Part shown: in pieces, positions 9,430 to 20,758 of the stretch
Layout of the letters: every line of letters begins with the position of its first letter
Numbering within the stretch: the stretch's first letter is position 1
From: Thalassospira profundimaris
Lineage (GTDB): Bacteria; Pseudomonadota; Alphaproteobacteria; Rhodospirillales; Thalassospiraceae
NCBI RefSeq assembly: GCF_003326675.1
Contig: NZ_JPWF01000008.1
Span: 62,001 to 126,000, forward strand
Length of the DNA stretch: 64,000 nucleotides
Direction of reading: 5' to 3'
Program-made: the position numbers and the translations under genes
Notes under the pieces: generated by a model
What the model saw: the letters and a program-made list of their open reading frames with translations, nothing else
Database searches by the model: none
What the model was told of the DNA's origin: nothing

Positions 9430-10803
9430 TCAGCTATTCACACCAAGGCTTTTCAGCTTGCGATGCAAGGCTGAACGTTCCATTCCGACAAAACTTGCCG
9501 TCTTGGAAATATTCCCCCCAAACCGGTCAATCTGGGTTTGAAGATATTCTTTTTCAAACATCTCGCGTGCTTCACGCAGCGGCAATGCCATGATTTCACT
9601 GGTTTTGTCAAAACTAAGCGACGTCGGCACATCCGAAAACAGTTCGGATGGCAACATTTTACCGGTAATCAGATCCGTTGTTTCGTCATCCGGCGCCATG
9701 ATCATCAACCGTTCGATGACGTTACGCAACTGACGGACATTTCCCGGCCATTCATAGGCATGAAGCGATGCCATTGCTTCAGGCGAAAGCTTGCGCTTTG
9801 GCAGGCCCGTCGCATCGGCATAGCGTTCAAGGAAACGTTCGGCCAGTTCCGGGATGTCGTCACGGCGTTGCTGCAATGACGGCACCTCAAGCGGAACCAC
9901 ATTCAATCGATAATAAAGATCCTGACGGAATGTCTGCTCGGAAATACGTTGTTCAAGATCGCGCGCAGTCGTCGCAATCACGCGTACATCGACGCTGACA
10001 GGTAATGCACCACCGACACGTTCAAATGTCTGCTCCTGCAAGACACGAACAATTTTGCCCTGGGTTTCAAGCGGCATGTCAGCGACTTCATCCAGCAACA
10101 AAGTCCCGCCATGGGCCAATTCAAGAACCCCGGTTCGCGCTTCGCGATCGGCACTGGCAACCGCACCAAAAAGCGATTCCTCCATGGTTTCCGGCGAAAT
10201 ATTCGCACAATTCAGCACCACAAACGGCGCCTCAGCACGGGCGGATTTCTGATGAATAAGCCGCGCAACAACTTCCTTGCCCGATCCTGCCGGACCATGG
10301 ATCAGGATACGGCTTCCGGTCCGCGCCACGCGTTCAGCGGATTGGCGCAGGTTATTGATGACCGAAGACTTTCCCACAAGTTCGGTGTCTCCACCCGCCC
10401 GCAAGGTCAGTTCGCGGTTTTCGCGACGCAGACGCGCGTCATCAATAGCACGTTCGACCACCATCAAAAGACGGTCGGTGTTGAACGGCTTTTCAATAAA
10501 GTCGTAAGCACCGATCCGTGATGCTTCGAGTGCGGTTTCAATGTTGCCGTGACCGGAAATCATGACAACCGGAACTTCGCTATGTTCGCGTTTGATCAGT
10601 TTGAGCGTCTCGATACCGTCGTGATCACTTTCGTCCATCCAGATATCAAGAACCACCAGACTTGGACGGCGTGCAGAGACCTCGGACAGGGCCTCCTGGC
10701 TCGATCCTGCCTGACGGGTGGTATAGCCTTCGTCTTCCAGAATACCGGAAATCAACGCTCGAATGTCTTGTTCATCATCGACAATCAGAATGTCGTGCGC
10801 CAT
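9430..10803 (-). CDS. ntrX: Nitrogen response regulator NtrX (lacks GAFTGA)
   Basis: Partner response regulator of the NtrY kinase. The receiver domain has D53 in VVLDIWMD. The AAA+ domain has Walker A GPAGSGKE (170-177) and Walker B GGTLLLDEV. The C-terminal Fis-type HTH is present (NISKTASFVGMERSALHRKL). The sigma54-contact loop GAFTGA is missing: after LFG (211-213) the chain reads AVASADREARTG and goes straight to the GVLELAHGG segment. NtrC in the same cluster keeps the motif. It is therefore unlikely to activate sigma54 in the usual way. It lies 47 bases after ntrY. Confidence 0.93.
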   Translation of the reverse strand: MAHDILIVDDEQDIRALISGILEDEGYTTRQAGSSQEALSEVSARRPSLVVLDIWMDESDHDGIETLKLIKREHSEVPVVMISGHGNIETALEASRIGAYDFIEKPFNTDRLLMVVERAIDDARLRRENRELTLRAGGDTELVGKSSVINNLRQSAERVARTGSRILIHGPAGSGKEVVARLIHQKSARAEAPFVVLNCANISPETMEESLFGAVASADREARTGVLELAHGGTLLLDEVADMPLETQGKIVRVLQEQTFERVGGALPVSVDVRVIATTARDLEQRISEQTFRQDLYYRLNVVPLEVPSLQQRRDDIPELAERFLERYADATGLPKRKLSPEAMASLHAYEWPGNVRQLRNVIERLMIMAPDDETTDLITGKMLPSELFSDVPTSLSFDKTSEIMALPLREAREMFEKEYLQTQIDRFGGNISKTASFVGMERSALHRKLKSLGVNS

Positions 10804-10850
10804 GTCGGAACCAAATCAATCTTATTCTTGTTACGATTTTGGCAACTTAA

Positions 10851-13127
10851 TCAATTGCCTGAGGATTGAGCGCGCAGCGCCCCTTTTTCAATATCGGCGT
10901 CTGTCGCTTGCGGGAAAGATAGCGTAATGGTCGCCCCGCTTTCAACGCCGTCAGAGAGTATAAGCTCTCCGCCATGGTCTTCCATGATTTTCTTGACGAT
11001 CGCCAAACCAAGTCCCGTTCCCTTGGATCTGGTGGTGACATAGGGCTCGGTCAATCTTTCACGATGTTCGGCCGGAAGACCTTTGCCGTTATCAGAAACA
11101 GCAACAAACACACGCTGATTATTTGGTGAAATCGTAATCGAAATTTCGATCCGCCCCCGCGGTAATTCACCCTCTTCCGGCTTTTCCCGCCCTTCGATGG
11201 CCTCGGCCGCATTTTTCAAGGTGTTGATCAGGCATTGATTGACCTGATGGGCATCACATGAAATCTGCAAATCTTCGATGCCGGTTCGATCAAAATCATA
11301 GGTAACGTTGCTATGTGCCTGCTTTTGCAGGAACACCGCACTTTTCACCAGCTCGCTGATATTTTCCATACGCATCTTGGGCGATGGCATTCGGGCAAAG
11401 CTTGAAAACTCGTCAACCATGCGCCCGATATCGGACACCTGACGAATAATCGTATCCGTACAGGTCTTGAAGACATCCTGATCGTCTTCGATCTGCTTAA
11501 GGTAGCGCCGTTTCAGACGTTCGGCAGAAAGCTGGATCGGAGTGAGCGGGTTTTTGATTTCATGGGCAATACGACGCGCCACATCGGCCCAGGCAGCCAT
11601 ACGTTGTGCGGTTTGCAGTTCGGTCACGTCATCAAACGTCACGACATATCCAAACACCGTCCCGTCATCGGCCCATTCCGCCGTCACACGTGCCAGCAAT
11701 GTCAAATTGACGCCATCGCGGCGAATTTCGATCTGGCGCGGTTTGCTGCGATCACCATCCCGGTTGAAGTCGTCAAAGAGCGGCGCAAATTCCGGAATAA
11801 CAGACGTCAGTTCCTGCCCCAGATAACCATCAAGATCCACTGCAAGCAGATCAGATGCACTGCGGTTTGGCAGATCAATATTACGATCCGGGTCAAGACC
11901 GATCACCCCGGCGGTCACCCCGCCCAGAATGGCCTCGGTAAAGCGGCGGCGTTCATCAATCAGACGGTTGGCAGCAATCAGTTCGCTACGCTGCGTTTCA
12001 AGCTGCGCAGTCATACGGTTAAAGGCACGACTTAGTGCTTCAAGCTCGTCACCCTGCCCGTCAAGCGGCACGCGAAACGACAAATCACCATCGCGGACGC
12101 GCTCGGCCCCGGTGATCAGTTCGGAAACCGGCTGAACCAGGCGCGTCGCCACCATCAAGCCAAGCGTCACGGCTGCCAGCAACAAGACAACCGAAATCAG
12201 GACAAAGATCATGACAAAAGTGATGACAATGCCTGAACGCTCGCCTTCCAGGCTTTCATAGGCATCCACAGCACGGCGAGCCTTGTCGATACGATCCAGA
12301 ACATTGGGATCAACAAACCGCCCGACCAGCAGGAAGGCATCAATGAAACTTGGAATCTTTGCCAGTGCGCGAATGCGGTTGTCACTGTTGCCGATCATCA
12401 GAACGACGTCTTTTTCCCGCGCTTCATCAAATACTTCTGGCGGAATTGACGCCTGATCGGTGTCATAGGAAAAACTGTATTCCGATTGGGCAATGATTTG
12501 GCCCGATCCATCGATCATCATGACTTCCGGCAGTCCACGTGCCAGTGCCTGATCGGTCAACATGTTCGAAATACGTTCCGGATTGGTCGAAAAGTTTACC
12601 CCGAACCGTTGAAGGTCGGCGGTTGTTGCCAAAACGTCGGCCCGGATCAGTTCCTGATGCTCTTTCAAATAGGCATCGGCAATGACCATACTTTCTTCAA
12701 CTGCGGTACGGATACGGTCGCTAAACCAGCCCTGAATGCCGAAATGAAGGAAGAGTGCTGAAAACACCGCCACAACAATAGCCGGCGTCACTGCCACCAG
12801 CGAGAACATCAGGACCATACGGGTATGAAGCTTCGCACCGGCAACACCGCGGCGACGCTCGACCCAGATCTGGACCAGCTTGCGGGCAACCAGCGTTGCC
12901 AAAAGCAACACCAGCACCAGATCAATATTCAGCAGCAGCAGAATCAAGCGCGGATCAGGACGGAACGGCGCTGTCCCGGTCATCGCGAGATAGGTCGCGG
13001 TTACAGAAACAAGTGCCGCCGCAACCAAACCAAACGCAAATCGACGCGATTGCCCCAGCCGTCCAAGAAACCGTACGAGGCCCGATCTCAGTAACCTGTT
13101 GGAGATCGAGCCGTCCGTGTTGTTCAT
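10851..13127 (-). CDS. ntrY: Nitrogen sensor histidine kinase NtrY
   Basis: Membrane histidine kinase of 758 residues. Three hydrophobic segments lie near residues 30-50, 60-82 and 104-128, followed by an extracytoplasmic region to about 298 and another membrane segment at 300-325. HAMP (about 325-380), PAS (about 390-500), and HisKA with H522 in [13 protein letters not shown] follow. The HATPase has DNGKGLP and [12 protein letters not shown]. The start ATG overlaps the ntrC stop in an ATGA junction, showing translational coupling. The family has been linked to nitrogen and redox sensing. Confidence 0.95.
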   Translation of the reverse strand: MNNTDGSISNRLLRSGLVRFLGRLGQSRRFAFGLVAAALVSVTATYLAMTGTAPFRPDPRLILLLLNIDLVLVLLLATLVARKLVQIWVERRRGVAGAKLHTRMVLMFSLVAVTPAIVVAVFSALFLHFGIQGWFSDRIRTAVEESMVIADAYLKEHQELIRADVLATTADLQRFGVNFSTNPERISNMLTDQALARGLPEVMMIDGSGQIIAQSEYSFSYDTDQASIPPEVFDEAREKDVVLMIGNSDNRIRALAKIPSFIDAFLLVGRFVDPNVLDRIDKARRAVDAYESLEGERSGIVITFVMIFVLISVVLLLAAVTLGLMVATRLVQPVSELITGAERVRDGDLSFRVPLDGQGDELEALSRAFNRMTAQLETQRSELIAANRLIDERRRFTEAILGGVTAGVIGLDPDRNIDLPNRSASDLLAVDLDGYLGQELTSVIPEFAPLFDDFNRDGDRSKPRQIEIRRDGVNLTLLARVTAEWADDGTVFGYVVTFDDVTELQTAQRMAAWADVARRIAHEIKNPLTPIQLSAERLKRRYLKQIEDDQDVFKTCTDTIIRQVSDIGRMVDEFSSFARMPSPKMRMENISELVKSAVFLQKQAHSNVTYDFDRTGIEDLQISCDAHQVNQCLINTLKNAAEAIEGREKPEEGELPRGRIEISITISPNNQRVFVAVSDNGKGLPAEHRERLTEPYVTTRSKGTGLGLAIVKKIMEDHGGELILSDGVESGATITLSFPQATDADIEKGALRAQSSGN

Positions 13128-14572
13128 TTCGTGCCCCTGACGACTTCCAGCCCAAGATCACGGATCTTTTTGCGGAGCGTATTCCGGTTCAGACCAAGAA
13201 CTTCGGCCGCCTTGACCTGATTTCCGCGGGTTGCTTCAAGTGTCACATTCAAAAGCGGACGTTCCATTTCACGCAATATGCGGTCATAGAGGCCATTGGA
13301 TGGCAAGTCTTCTTCGTGCGCGTCAAAATATTCGCGGACATGGCGCTCAATCGATTCCGACAAGGATTGCGGTTCGGCACTGGGTGCTGCCTCGCTGACA
13401 TTGTTTTCAGAAAACTCTGTCTCGATAACATCAACGCCAATCACATCGTGCGAATAAAGTGCCGTCAGGCGGCGCACCATGTTTTCAAGTTCCCGGATGT
13501 TACCCGGCCAACGGTGCGCCTTAAGCCGCGCCATCGCCTCGGATGACAGTGTTTTACGCGGAAGACCTTCCTCACTTGCCTGCATCAGGAAGTGATTGAC
13601 CAGTTCCGGGATATCTTCAAGACGTTCGCGCAAGGACGGTAAACGGATCGGCACGACATTTAGGCGATAGAACAAATCTTCGCGGAATGTGCCTTCGCGG
13701 ATCAGTTTGCGCAGGTCACGGTGCGTTGCCGCGACGATACGCACATTGACGCGGATCGGCGTACGACCACCAACGCGGGTATATTCCCCTTCCTGAAGAA
13801 CACGCAGCAATCGTGTCTGCGCCTCAAGCGGCATATCGCCGATTTCATCGAGAAACAGCGTCCCGCCTTCGGCCTGCTCAAAGCGACCGACCTTACGTTC
13901 GTTCGCACCGGTAAAGGCCCCTTTTTCGTGACCGAACAGCTCGCTTTCGATCAATTCGCGCGGGATTGCGGCCATGTTGATCGCAACAAACGGACCATGG
14001 CGCCGTCCGCCATATTCGTGCAATGCACGCGCAACCAGCTCTTTACCGGTTCCACTTTCACCAGTGACCATAACAGTCAGATCGGTGTTCATCAGGCGCG
14101 CCAAGGCACGATAGATTTCCTGCATCGCTGCCGAACGACCAATCAGCGGAAGACGATCATCGCCCTCTTCATCGCCAGTTTTGCCAGACTGGCTTTCCTG
14201 CGGCGTTTCAAGTGCACGGTCAACAATCGCCATCAACTCGTTAAGATCAAACGGCTTTGGAAGATATTCGAACGCACCGCGCTGTGCTGCCTTGACCGCA
14301 GTCATCAGAGTGTTTTGCGCACTCATGACAATCACGCGCAGGTCCGGACGCAATTTGCGAATACGCGGTACCATATCAAGCCCGTTTTCATCGGGCATCA
14401 TGACATCGGTAATCACCAGATCGCCATCCCCATCGGCAATCCAGTCCCAAAGGGTACGGCCATGACCGGTGCTGCGAACTTCATGTCCCTGACGCGACAA
14501 TGCCTGCGTCAGAACAGTCCGAATGGCGCGGTCATCGTCGGCGACCAGAATTCGTGCAGGGCTCGTGCTCAT
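13124..14572 (-). CDS. ntrC: Nitrogen regulation protein NtrC (NR(I))
   Basis: Sigma54-dependent activator of nitrogen assimilation genes. The 482 residues comprise a receiver with D56 in [10 protein letters not shown], an AAA+ domain with Walker A GESGTGKE (171-178), intact GAFTGA (218-223) and [13 protein letters not shown], and a C-terminal Fis HTH ([20 protein letters not shown]). It overlaps ntrB and ntrY by 4 bases each (ATGA). The complete motif set indicates a functional sigma54 activator, in contrast to NtrX here. Confidence 0.97.
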   Translation of the reverse strand: MSTSPARILVADDDRAIRTVLTQALSRQGHEVRSTGHGRTLWDWIADGDGDLVITDVMMPDENGLDMVPRIRKLRPDLRVIVMSAQNTLMTAVKAAQRGAFEYLPKPFDLNELMAIVDRALETPQESQSGKTGDEEGDDRLPLIGRSAAMQEIYRALARLMNTDLTVMVTGESGTGKELVARALHEYGGRRHGPFVAINMAAIPRELIESELFGHEKGAFTGANERKVGRFEQAEGGTLFLDEIGDMPLEAQTRLLRVLQEGEYTRVGGRTPIRVNVRIVAATHRDLRKLIREGTFREDLFYRLNVVPIRLPSLRERLEDIPELVNHFLMQASEEGLPRKTLSSEAMARLKAHRWPGNIRELENMVRRLTALYSHDVIGVDVIETEFSENNVSEAAPSAEPQSLSESIERHVREYFDAHEEDLPSNGLYDRILREMERPLLNVTLEATRGNQVKAAEVLGLNRNTLRKKIRDLGLEVVRGTK

Positions 14573-15717
14573 GCGGTGTGTTCCCTGTTATTGATTATTA
14601 TCGGTTGTTCACTGGCCCCCTCGGCCAGCGCACGATTATAGATCGGCAACATGATCTGAAATTCTGCACCGCCCCCCGGCACATCTTTCACTTCGATCAC
14701 GCCACCATGGTCATTAATGATTTTCGCGACCAGAGCCAGTCCAAGACCAGACCCAGTCGGCTTCGTCGTAACAAACGGATCAAACAGGCTTTCACGCATA
14801 TCCTGCGGAATGCCCGGACCATTATCACGCACCGACACGACAAGCGGCAAATGAACACGGGCATCCCCACCGGCAACGGCCAAACGGATACCATGCTGAT
14901 AACGTGTCGATATGGTGATTTTCCCGTCCTGTGGATCGACGGCCTCGCCAGCGTTTTTAACCAGATTGAGAAACACCTGGATCAGCTGATCACGGTTGCC
15001 AAATACCGGCGGCAATGACGGGTCATAGATTTCCTCAAAGACAAGGTTCTTGGCAAAACCGTTTTCAGCAAGACGGCGGACATGTTCCAGCACTGTATGG
15101 ATATTAACCGCGCCACGTTCCATCGGCTTGTCGGAGAAAATCTCCATCCGGTCGACAAGCTCGACAATCCGGTCAGCCTCGTCACAGATCAGGCGGGTCA
15201 GAACCCGGTCATCTTCATTACTTGTCTGTTCAAGCAATTGTGCCGCACCGCGAATACCCGAAAGCGGGTTTTTGATTTCATGTGCCAGGATCGCAGCCAT
15301 AGCACTGACCGAACGGGCCGAATTACGGCTTAGAAGCTGATTGTCAATTTTCTGGGCAATCGAGCGCGGCTCAAAAGTCAGTACGGCACAGTCACTGTCA
15401 TCAGGCATGGAGCCAACGGTCAGGTTGACCGTATGCTTGCCAATTTTCGGGCTTTCAATCAGCAGATTGTGGTCGGCAACAAGCGTTGCCTCGTCAATGG
15501 CCTGCTTGATCAGGGAAAAAACCGGGCTGTCAGACGGTATAAAGTCACTCAGATCACTGCGGCACAGGACACTGGCGCTGGTGTTGAACAACTGTTCTGT
15601 CGCCTGATTGACGAACCTGATTTTTCCATCCCGATTGGCCACGACAACTGCACTTGCAATTGCGTTCAGCACACCGGTCGGATCAACCCCGTTGCCTTTT
15701 CCAAATCCCAGTCTCAT
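14569..15717 (-). CDS. ntrB: Nitrogen sensor kinase/phosphatase NtrB (NR(II))
   Basis: Soluble histidine kinase that phosphorylates NtrC under nitrogen limitation and dephosphorylates it when bound by PII. The 382 residues have a PAS domain (about 12-115), HisKA with H146 in [14 protein letters not shown], and HATPase motifs DNGPGIP and [12 protein letters not shown]. No membrane segment is evident. The stop overlaps the ntrC start. It follows dusB by 56 bases on the same strand, the usual alphaproteobacterial order. Confidence 0.96.
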   Translation of the reverse strand: MRLGFGKGNGVDPTGVLNAIASAVVVANRDGKIRFVNQATEQLFNTSASVLCRSDLSDFIPSDSPVFSLIKQAIDEATLVADHNLLIESPKIGKHTVNLTVGSMPDDSDCAVLTFEPRSIAQKIDNQLLSRNSARSVSAMAAILAHEIKNPLSGIRGAAQLLEQTSNEDDRVLTRLICDEADRIVELVDRMEIFSDKPMERGAVNIHTVLEHVRRLAENGFAKNLVFEEIYDPSLPPVFGNRDQLIQVFLNLVKNAGEAVDPQDGKITISTRYQHGIRLAVAGGDARVHLPLVVSVRDNGPGIPQDMRESLFDPFVTTKPTGSGLGLALVAKIINDHGGVIEVKDVPGGGAEFQIMLPIYNRALAEGASEQPIIINNREHTA

Positions 15718-15773
15718 TCAATTTTCCCCGACGACTTAAGTTTTGTATCGTCAAATTATTGTTATTGAAGTGA

Positions 15774-16784
15774 TCAGGCAGCTTCCTGATCACATTTGAT
15801 TTTGTTTTCGATTAACGGATCATAGAATGCCCGAATTTGATCTTTCACTTCATTCGGATCATCCAGAACATTGATAACACGACGAAATTCAGTCGCATTG
15901 CGCATGCTATTGCAGTACCAGGCAAGATGCTTGCGGGCAATCCGAACGCCCTGACGGCCGTGATGCTCAATCATCGCATCATAATGGCGCAGGATCGTCT
16001 GCAATTGAATATCAAGGCTTGGTGCCGCAATCTTCTCGCCGGTCTTCAAGTAATGGGAGACCTGCGCCAAAAACCACGGCCGCCCATAGGCACCGCGACC
16101 AACCATGACGCCATCCGCACCAGAACGGCGCAGTAGCTCTTTGGCGTCCTCTTCGCTGGTTACGTCACCATTGCCGATAACCGGAATAGAAACAGCTTCC
16201 TTGACCAGGGAAATCGCATCCCAATCCGCATCGCCCTTATAGAATTGGCAGCGGGTGCGACCATGAATGGTCAACATCTGAATACCGAGCTCTTCGGCAA
16301 TTTTGGCAAGGGTTGGCGCATTACGATTATCATCGTCCCAGCCAAGGCGCATTTTCAGTGTCACAGGAACTGAAACGGCATCCACGGTTGCCTTGATGAT
16401 ATCCGCGGCCAGCTTTTCATCGCGCATCAAAGCCGAACCGGCATAGCCCTTTGTCACCTTTTTGGCAGGACAGCCCATATTGATGTCGATGATCATCGCA
16501 CCGCGGGCTTCGTTCATACGGGCGGCTTCGGCCATTTCTTCGGGTTCGGTCCCGGCAAGCTGAACAGAAAGCGGGCTTTCGGCTGTGCAATCGCCATGCA
16601 TCTTGCGGACTTCTTTTTCATGCCGCTGGATGCGGGTCATCGCATCTGACGCAATCATTTCAGACACAACAAGATGACCGCCAAACTGGCGCACCTGTTG
16701 ACGAAATGGAAGGTCAGTCACACCTGACATTGGTGCCAGAATGACATTCTCTGGCACATGTACAGAACCGATCTGCAATGACAT
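15774..16784 (-). CDS. dusB: tRNA-dihydrouridine synthase DusB (NifR3)
   Basis: FMN-dependent enzyme that reduces specific uridines of tRNA to dihydrouridine. The 336-residue protein starts with the flavin-binding [13 protein letters not shown] and holds the catalytic Cys105 in [21 protein letters not shown] and [10 protein letters not shown], with [14 protein letters not shown], complete the TIM-barrel and FMN phosphate sites. It is the first gene of the dusB-ntrBC-ntrYX block; the name NifR3 comes from this linkage. Confidence 0.95.
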   Translation of the reverse strand: MSLQIGSVHVPENVILAPMSGVTDLPFRQQVRQFGGHLVVSEMIASDAMTRIQRHEKEVRKMHGDCTAESPLSVQLAGTEPEEMAEAARMNEARGAMIIDINMGCPAKKVTKGYAGSALMRDEKLAADIIKATVDAVSVPVTLKMRLGWDDDNRNAPTLAKIAEELGIQMLTIHGRTRCQFYKGDADWDAISLVKEAVSIPVIGNGDVTSEEDAKELLRRSGADGVMVGRGAYGRPWFLAQVSHYLKTGEKIAAPSLDIQLQTILRHYDAMIEHHGRQGVRIARKHLAWYCNSMRNATEFRRVINVLDDPNEVKDQIRAFYDPLIENKIKCDQEAA

Positions 16785-17027
16785 GAAGATAATCCGGTTG
16801 CCTAAAACTTGGGCAGATTAATAAAACTGGCCCCGCGTTGCAACAACTCTAAGCGCATTGAGCAAAATATCATGGTGCTTTTGGTTCGACTACGCGGCAA
16901 ATATGCTGTGTTATACGGCCAAATGCTCCCAAAGCACTATCTGGCTACGCTATTTCGCACAACGAAGTGACTAGCATTTATGCATCACAGGTTCAGAAAA
17001 TGATGTTCCGGACCGTTTCAGCTGCAC

Positions 17028-17834
17028 CTAGCCGATAATATATCCCGACACCAGTCGAACACCCGGGAATGCCAGAGTCAAAAGCAACCAGGCCCCCAAG
17101 ACGAACCGAACGGCCATGCGGCCGCGCAATGTCGATCTTTCATGAATATAGATCAGAACACAAATTGTCGCAAAACCAAGCAGGGTCAGCAGCATCTTGT
17201 GATCAATGGCCCACAGACTGTTGCCTTCGACATAACGCAGGGCAAATCCCGATACGATCCCGATGATCAAAACCCATGCCGACCATTTCAGGAACCCGAC
17301 CAGCATATATTCACTGTCACGCAATGGCGGCAAACGGCGGCTCCAACGGGTGGGTTTGCGGTTTTTAAGGGCATGTTCCTGTACGACATAGGCCATCGCA
17401 GCGATGGCCGCCAGCGTCACCAGCGCATAGGTTACAAGTGAACTGCCGATATGCGCCCACAACCAGCCGGAATAAAGCGCTGGTCCCGTAACCGTTGGCG
17501 GGACATGGCGCCCGAAAAATCCAAAAACAGCCGCCAAAACAGCAAACAAAAGCAGATAGCCACCAATATATCCGGCAAGGCGCCAAACTTGATGGGGGCC
17601 CTTGCAAATGACAAGACCACCAAAAATCATGATCACAGTCAGTTCCGACCAGTGCAATGCCGCAGTAAAGCCGCGCGACTGGACTTCTTCGCCGGTCAGA
17701 CCAAGCACGATCATCGTGCCGATCGCAGCAAGGCAAATTGCCCCATATAACCAGATGTCACGCTTTGGCTCGGCACGCATGATCTGCGCGGTAAGCGGTA
17801 ACAAAGCCAGAATATGAATATATGCAGCAAGCAT
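17028..17834 (-). CDS. YpjD/CcsA-like cytochrome c assembly family membrane protein
   Basis: Integral membrane protein of 268 residues with about eight hydrophobic segments. The order of the segments and the motifs WAHIGSSLVTYALVTLAA (near residue 130) and SLWAIDHKMLLTLL (near 208) match the YpjD branch of the CcsA/ResC family. The histidines in LHWSE, WAHIG and IDHK could bind haem, as in that family. I do not see the WWD tryptophan-rich heme-handling motif of true CcsA, so a direct role in cytochrome c maturation is uncertain. It is divergent from ispDF. Confidence 0.75.
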   Translation of the reverse strand: MLAAYIHILALLPLTAQIMRAEPKRDIWLYGAICLAAIGTMIVLGLTGEEVQSRGFTAALHWSELTVIMIFGGLVICKGPHQVWRLAGYIGGYLLLFAVLAAVFGFFGRHVPPTVTGPALYSGWLWAHIGSSLVTYALVTLAAIAAMAYVVQEHALKNRKPTRWSRRLPPLRDSEYMLVGFLKWSAWVLIIGIVSGFALRYVEGNSLWAIDHKMLLTLLGFATICVLIYIHERSTLRGRMAVRFVLGAWLLLTLAFPGVRLVSGYIIG

Positions 17835-17949
17835 GTGATGGTCCGTTTCTGTCGTAAGACGCAGATAAACCCGTAAAAGCCAAATGGCGACTTGGCAAAG
17901 GCCTCGCAGAAAGATAGCCTGCGGCGCAATTCAGACAAGCCATGGCATC

Positions 17950-19152
17950 ATGTTTATGACCAAAAAAATCGGGGTTGTCATCGTTGCTGCGGGCAGCGGT
18001 AGCAGATTTGGCGACCCAATACCAAAACAATATCACACGCTTGGCAGCAAAACCCTGTTGGGGCACTGTATTGAATGCTTTGCACGTCACACTTCGCCCC
18101 ACCTTGTGCAGGTGGTCTACAATCCCGATCATCAGGCCTGGTATAATAATGCCATCACAGAAATTGGCATACATTCCCTGCCCGCACCGGTTTGCGGTGG
18201 CGTCACCCGTCAGCAGTCTGTATTGAACGGTTTACGCGCACTGGAAGCGCAGCAACCAGATATTGTTCTGATCCATGATGCCGCGCGCCCAGGAATCTCC
18301 GACGAGGTTATCGCACACGTTCTTGGCGCGCTTGAAAGCCATTCCGGTGCAATTCCAACCTTGCCGGTGACCGACACCATCAAACAAACCACAGATGCCG
18401 GTATCATCACAAAAACCGTTCCGCGCGAAACATTGCAGCGGGCGCAAACGCCACAGGGCTTCGTATTTAAAACGATCCTGAAGGCGCATCTGAAATATGA
18501 AGGCCAGGAATTCACGGATGATGCCGCCCTGCTTGAAGCCATGGGCATTGATGTCATCTGTGTTGAAGGCACCACATCAAACGACAAGATTACGCGGCGC
18601 GACGATATCGGACGCGCCCAGGACTGGGTTAACTGCACAAACAAGGATGTTTCCCCGATGCAGCAGGAAGAATACCGTGCCGGAACCGGCTTTGACGTTC
18701 ACCGGTTTGCACCGGGCGATCACTGCATTCTTTGCGGGGTAAAAGTACCGCATTCAGCTCGACTTGAAGGCCATTCAGATGCCGATGTCGGCCTGCACAC
18801 CCTGACCGATGCCATTCTGGGCGCTATCGGGGCTGGCGATATCGGGCAGCATTTCCCGCCAAGCGACATGCAATGGAAAGGTGCGGCATCCGACATCTTC
18901 CTGAAACATGCGGCGGACCTGGTGCGCAAGCGTGGTGGCCGCATTGTTAATGCCGATGTGACGCTGATTTGCGAACGCCCGAAAATCGGCCCGCACACGC
19001 AGGCAATGCGTGAAAAAGTCGCCGAGATCCTCGAGATCGAAGTTGATCGCGTTAACGTCAAGGCAACCACGACCGAGCGTCTTGGCTTTACCGGCCGTGA
19101 AGAAGGCATTGCCGCACAGGCGGCCGTAAGTGTGGCGCTGCCAATCAGCTAA
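17950..19152 (+). CDS. ispDF: Bifunctional IspD/IspF (MEP cytidylyltransferase and MECDP synthase)
   Basis: Fusion enzyme of the MEP isoprenoid pathway. The N-terminal IspD part (to about residue 225) starts [13 protein letters not shown] and has [19 protein letters not shown] and RAQTPQGF. The C-terminal IspF part starts at GTGFDVHRF, has the [20 protein letters not shown] zinc/substrate segment, and ends in [14 protein letters not shown]. The fusion skips the IspE step between its two reactions and is common in alphaproteobacteria. The start could be ATG 17950 or ATG 17956; no strong ribosome site is visible. Confidence 0.95.
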   Translation: MFMTKKIGVVIVAAGSGSRFGDPIPKQYHTLGSKTLLGHCIECFARHTSPHLVQVVYNPDHQAWYNNAITEIGIHSLPAPVCGGVTRQQSVLNGLRALEAQQPDIVLIHDAARPGISDEVIAHVLGALESHSGAIPTLPVTDTIKQTTDAGIITKTVPRETLQRAQTPQGFVFKTILKAHLKYEGQEFTDDAALLEAMGIDVICVEGTTSNDKITRRDDIGRAQDWVNCTNKDVSPMQQEEYRAGTGFDVHRFAPGDHCILCGVKVPHSARLEGHSDADVGLHTLTDAILGAIGAGDIGQHFPPSDMQWKGAASDIFLKHAADLVRKRGGRIVNADVTLICERPKIGPHTQAMREKVAEILEIEVDRVNVKATTTERLGFTGREEGIAAQAAVSVALPIS

Positions 19153-19177
19153 GAAGCGGCGGTTTTGCCAGAAAACT

Positions 19178-19207
19178 CAAAGGGCAGGAATTTAATCCTG
19201 CCCTTTG
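19178..19207. terminator. Bidirectional terminator between ispDF and yciB
   Basis: A 12-bp perfect stem (CAAAGGGCAGGA at 19178-19189 with TCCTGCCCTTTG at 19196-19207) and a 6-base loop lie in the 85-base gap between two convergent genes. The flanking T-runs are short. Confidence 0.75.
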
Positions 19208-19237
19208 TCATTTGTGCATTTCAAAACCGTAACCGGA

Positions 19238-19801
19238 TCAGGAGGCTGTTGAACCGCCCTCTTCTTCCGGAAGCTGGTGTTTCATCAGAACCGGAACCTG
19301 GGCCATACCAAACACCATGGTAATCGGCATGATGCCCCAGACTTTGAAGGCCACCCATGTGTCGGTCGAGAAATTGCGCCAGACAATTTCATTCACAACC
19401 GCCAGGAACACAAAGAAGAACGCCCAGCGCCAGGTCAAAATGCGCCAGCCTTCGTCTGTTGCCTTGAATGCACTTTCGAGAACCAGCTTCAGAAACAGCT
19501 TCCCGGCCATCAATCCACCAAACAGAATGGCAGCAAACAACAGGTTAACAATGGTCGGCTTGATTTTGATGAACAGTTCATCATCGAGATACAGCGTCAA
19601 CCCGCCAAACACGATGACGAAGACGCCACCAATCAACGGCATGACCGGAATGGTCCGGGCAATGACATAGGACGTGATCAGGGCGACTATCGTGGCTGCC
19701 ACAAAGACAGCGGTTGCCGTCATCAGGTTTGTTGTTGCATTAACCGCAAAAAACAGGACCAACGGCCCCATTTCAAGGGCCATTTTTGTAAGCTGGTTCA
19801 T
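19238..19801 (-). CDS. yciB: Inner membrane-spanning protein YciB (septation protein A family)
   Basis: Small polytopic membrane protein of 187 residues. At least five hydrophobic segments are visible. The family signatures [11 protein letters not shown] (12-22), [19 protein letters not shown] and [20 protein letters not shown], and a C-terminal [16 protein letters not shown], are all present. Family members affect cell envelope synthesis and septation; older annotation calls it intracellular septation protein A or IspZ. The gap to cutA is 79 bases and both are on the minus strand. Confidence 0.92.
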   Translation of the reverse strand: MNQLTKMALEMGPLVLFFAVNATTNLMTATAVFVAATIVALITSYVIARTIPVMPLIGGVFVIVFGGLTLYLDDELFIKIKPTIVNLLFAAILFGGLMAGKLFLKLVLESAFKATDEGWRILTWRWAFFFVFLAVVNEIVWRNFSTDTWVAFKVWGIMPITMVFGMAQVPVLMKHQLPEEEGGSTAS

Positions 19802-19880
19802 TAAGACACTTCACTCAATGGATCAAAATTTGCGCCATCCTAGGGGTCAATGGCGTGCGATGCAATCACATCAACCGTGA

Positions 19881-20222
19881 TCACGATCCCAACTGGCCTT
19901 GCAACCAGGATACATAGGGCTGATTTCCCCGCCCCAAGGGAAGCTCAAGGATGCAGGGCACGTCATATGGATGATGATCTTCGACCCACTTTGCCAAAAC
20001 ACTGGCAGATTTCGTTGCGGTTTTAAGGATCACGATCAGTTCGTTCTGTTCCTCGACATCCCCGTTCCATTCGTAAATGGCCGTCATTGGCGGAAGGACA
20101 TTTGCGCAAGCAGCCAGCTTTTCACGGATTGCCCCACCTGCGATCACCCGCGCGATTTCCATATCCGGAACAGTGACATAAAGAAACGACATTTCACTGT
20201 TCTGAAATCCGTTATCCGTCAT
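19881..20222 (-). CDS. cutA: Divalent-cation tolerance protein CutA
   Basis: Trimeric ferredoxin-like-fold protein of the CutA1 family, 113 residues. FLYVTVPDMEIA at the N-terminus, LAACANVLPPMTAIYEWNGDVEEQNELIVILKT in the middle (shown in short segments by CANVLP and YEWNG), and HPYDVPCILELPL fit the family closely. In E. coli it was named for copper tolerance, but its molecular role is still unclear. It is divergent from the small gene at 20312. Confidence 0.93.
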   Translation of the reverse strand: MTDNGFQNSEMSFLYVTVPDMEIARVIAGGAIREKLAACANVLPPMTAIYEWNGDVEEQNELIVILKTATKSASVLAKWVEDHHPYDVPCILELPLGRGNQPYVSWLQGQLGS

Positions 20223-20311
20223 TGCGATTGCTCCATGCTTGATAATCCGTCACACTGAAACCCGACAATGTTTATGACACCAATCATATCATAACGGTGC
20301 GGGGAGTACCG

Positions 20312-20563
20312 ATGACGGGGAAAAAACATTTGAAACCCACTGATGTTCAGCTCGAATGGCTACGTCGCGGCCTTAGTCAGCCAGGGGGTAAGTTGCCGTT
20401 ATTTGATGGCAACGGCAAACAAATCAGTGAAAAAACGGTTCGCAGCTGTATCGAACACGGCTGGGCCGCGCCGTGGTTTGACAACCCGGTCAAACCGGAC
20501 TGGCTGATCTGCAAACTGACAGATGAAGGCCGCAGAGTAGCCGCAAGCATGTCAGACAAATAG
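20312..20563 (+). CDS. Small conserved-looking protein of unknown function
   Basis: An 83-residue soluble product with no signal peptide or membrane segment. It begins with TGKKHLKPTDVQLEWLRRGL and has a charged, tryptophan-rich body. The VRSCIEHGWAAPW and LICKLTDEGRRV segments resemble the end of a winged-helix fold (helix then beta-strand with DEG), so a small DNA-binding role is possible. ATG 20312 has GGGGAG seven bases before it. An in-frame GTG at 20297 is less likely. Codon use is like the neighbours. The function is not recognised. Confidence 0.65.
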   Translation: MTGKKHLKPTDVQLEWLRRGLSQPGGKLPLFDGNGKQISEKTVRSCIEHGWAAPWFDNPVKPDWLICKLTDEGRRVAASMSDK

Positions 20564-20674
20564 GCCCGATCATTTTTCACGGTAATACCAGCAAGTACAT
20601 CACAATGCGACATTGCACCGATGTTCACGACATCAGTGTAAAAGCATCATCTGCAAATTTATCAGGGAAGATAT

Positions 20675-20751
20675 TGGTCGGAGCGAGAGGATTCGAACCT
20701 CCGACCCCCTGCACCCCATGCAGGTGCGCTACCAGGCTGCGCCACGCTCCG
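20675..20751 (-). tRNA. tRNA-Pro (GGG anticodon)
   Basis: A 77-base cloverleaf on the minus strand with encoded CCA. The acceptor stem CGGAGCG (5' end at 20751) pairs with CGCTCCG. The anticodon stem CCTGC/GCAGG encloses the seven-base loop ATGGGGT, giving anticodon GGG. The T-arm reads GGAGG-TTCGAAT-CCTC with one wobble position. It follows the MerR gene downstream of ihfA. Confidence 0.96.
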
Positions 20752-20758
20752 ACCGTAT

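Noticed and set aside
16863-16879. NtrC-site-like sequence with TGGTGC upstream of dusB
   Set aside because: Only the right half matches TGCACC-N5-GGTGCA; the left half is poor, so it is at most a half-site.
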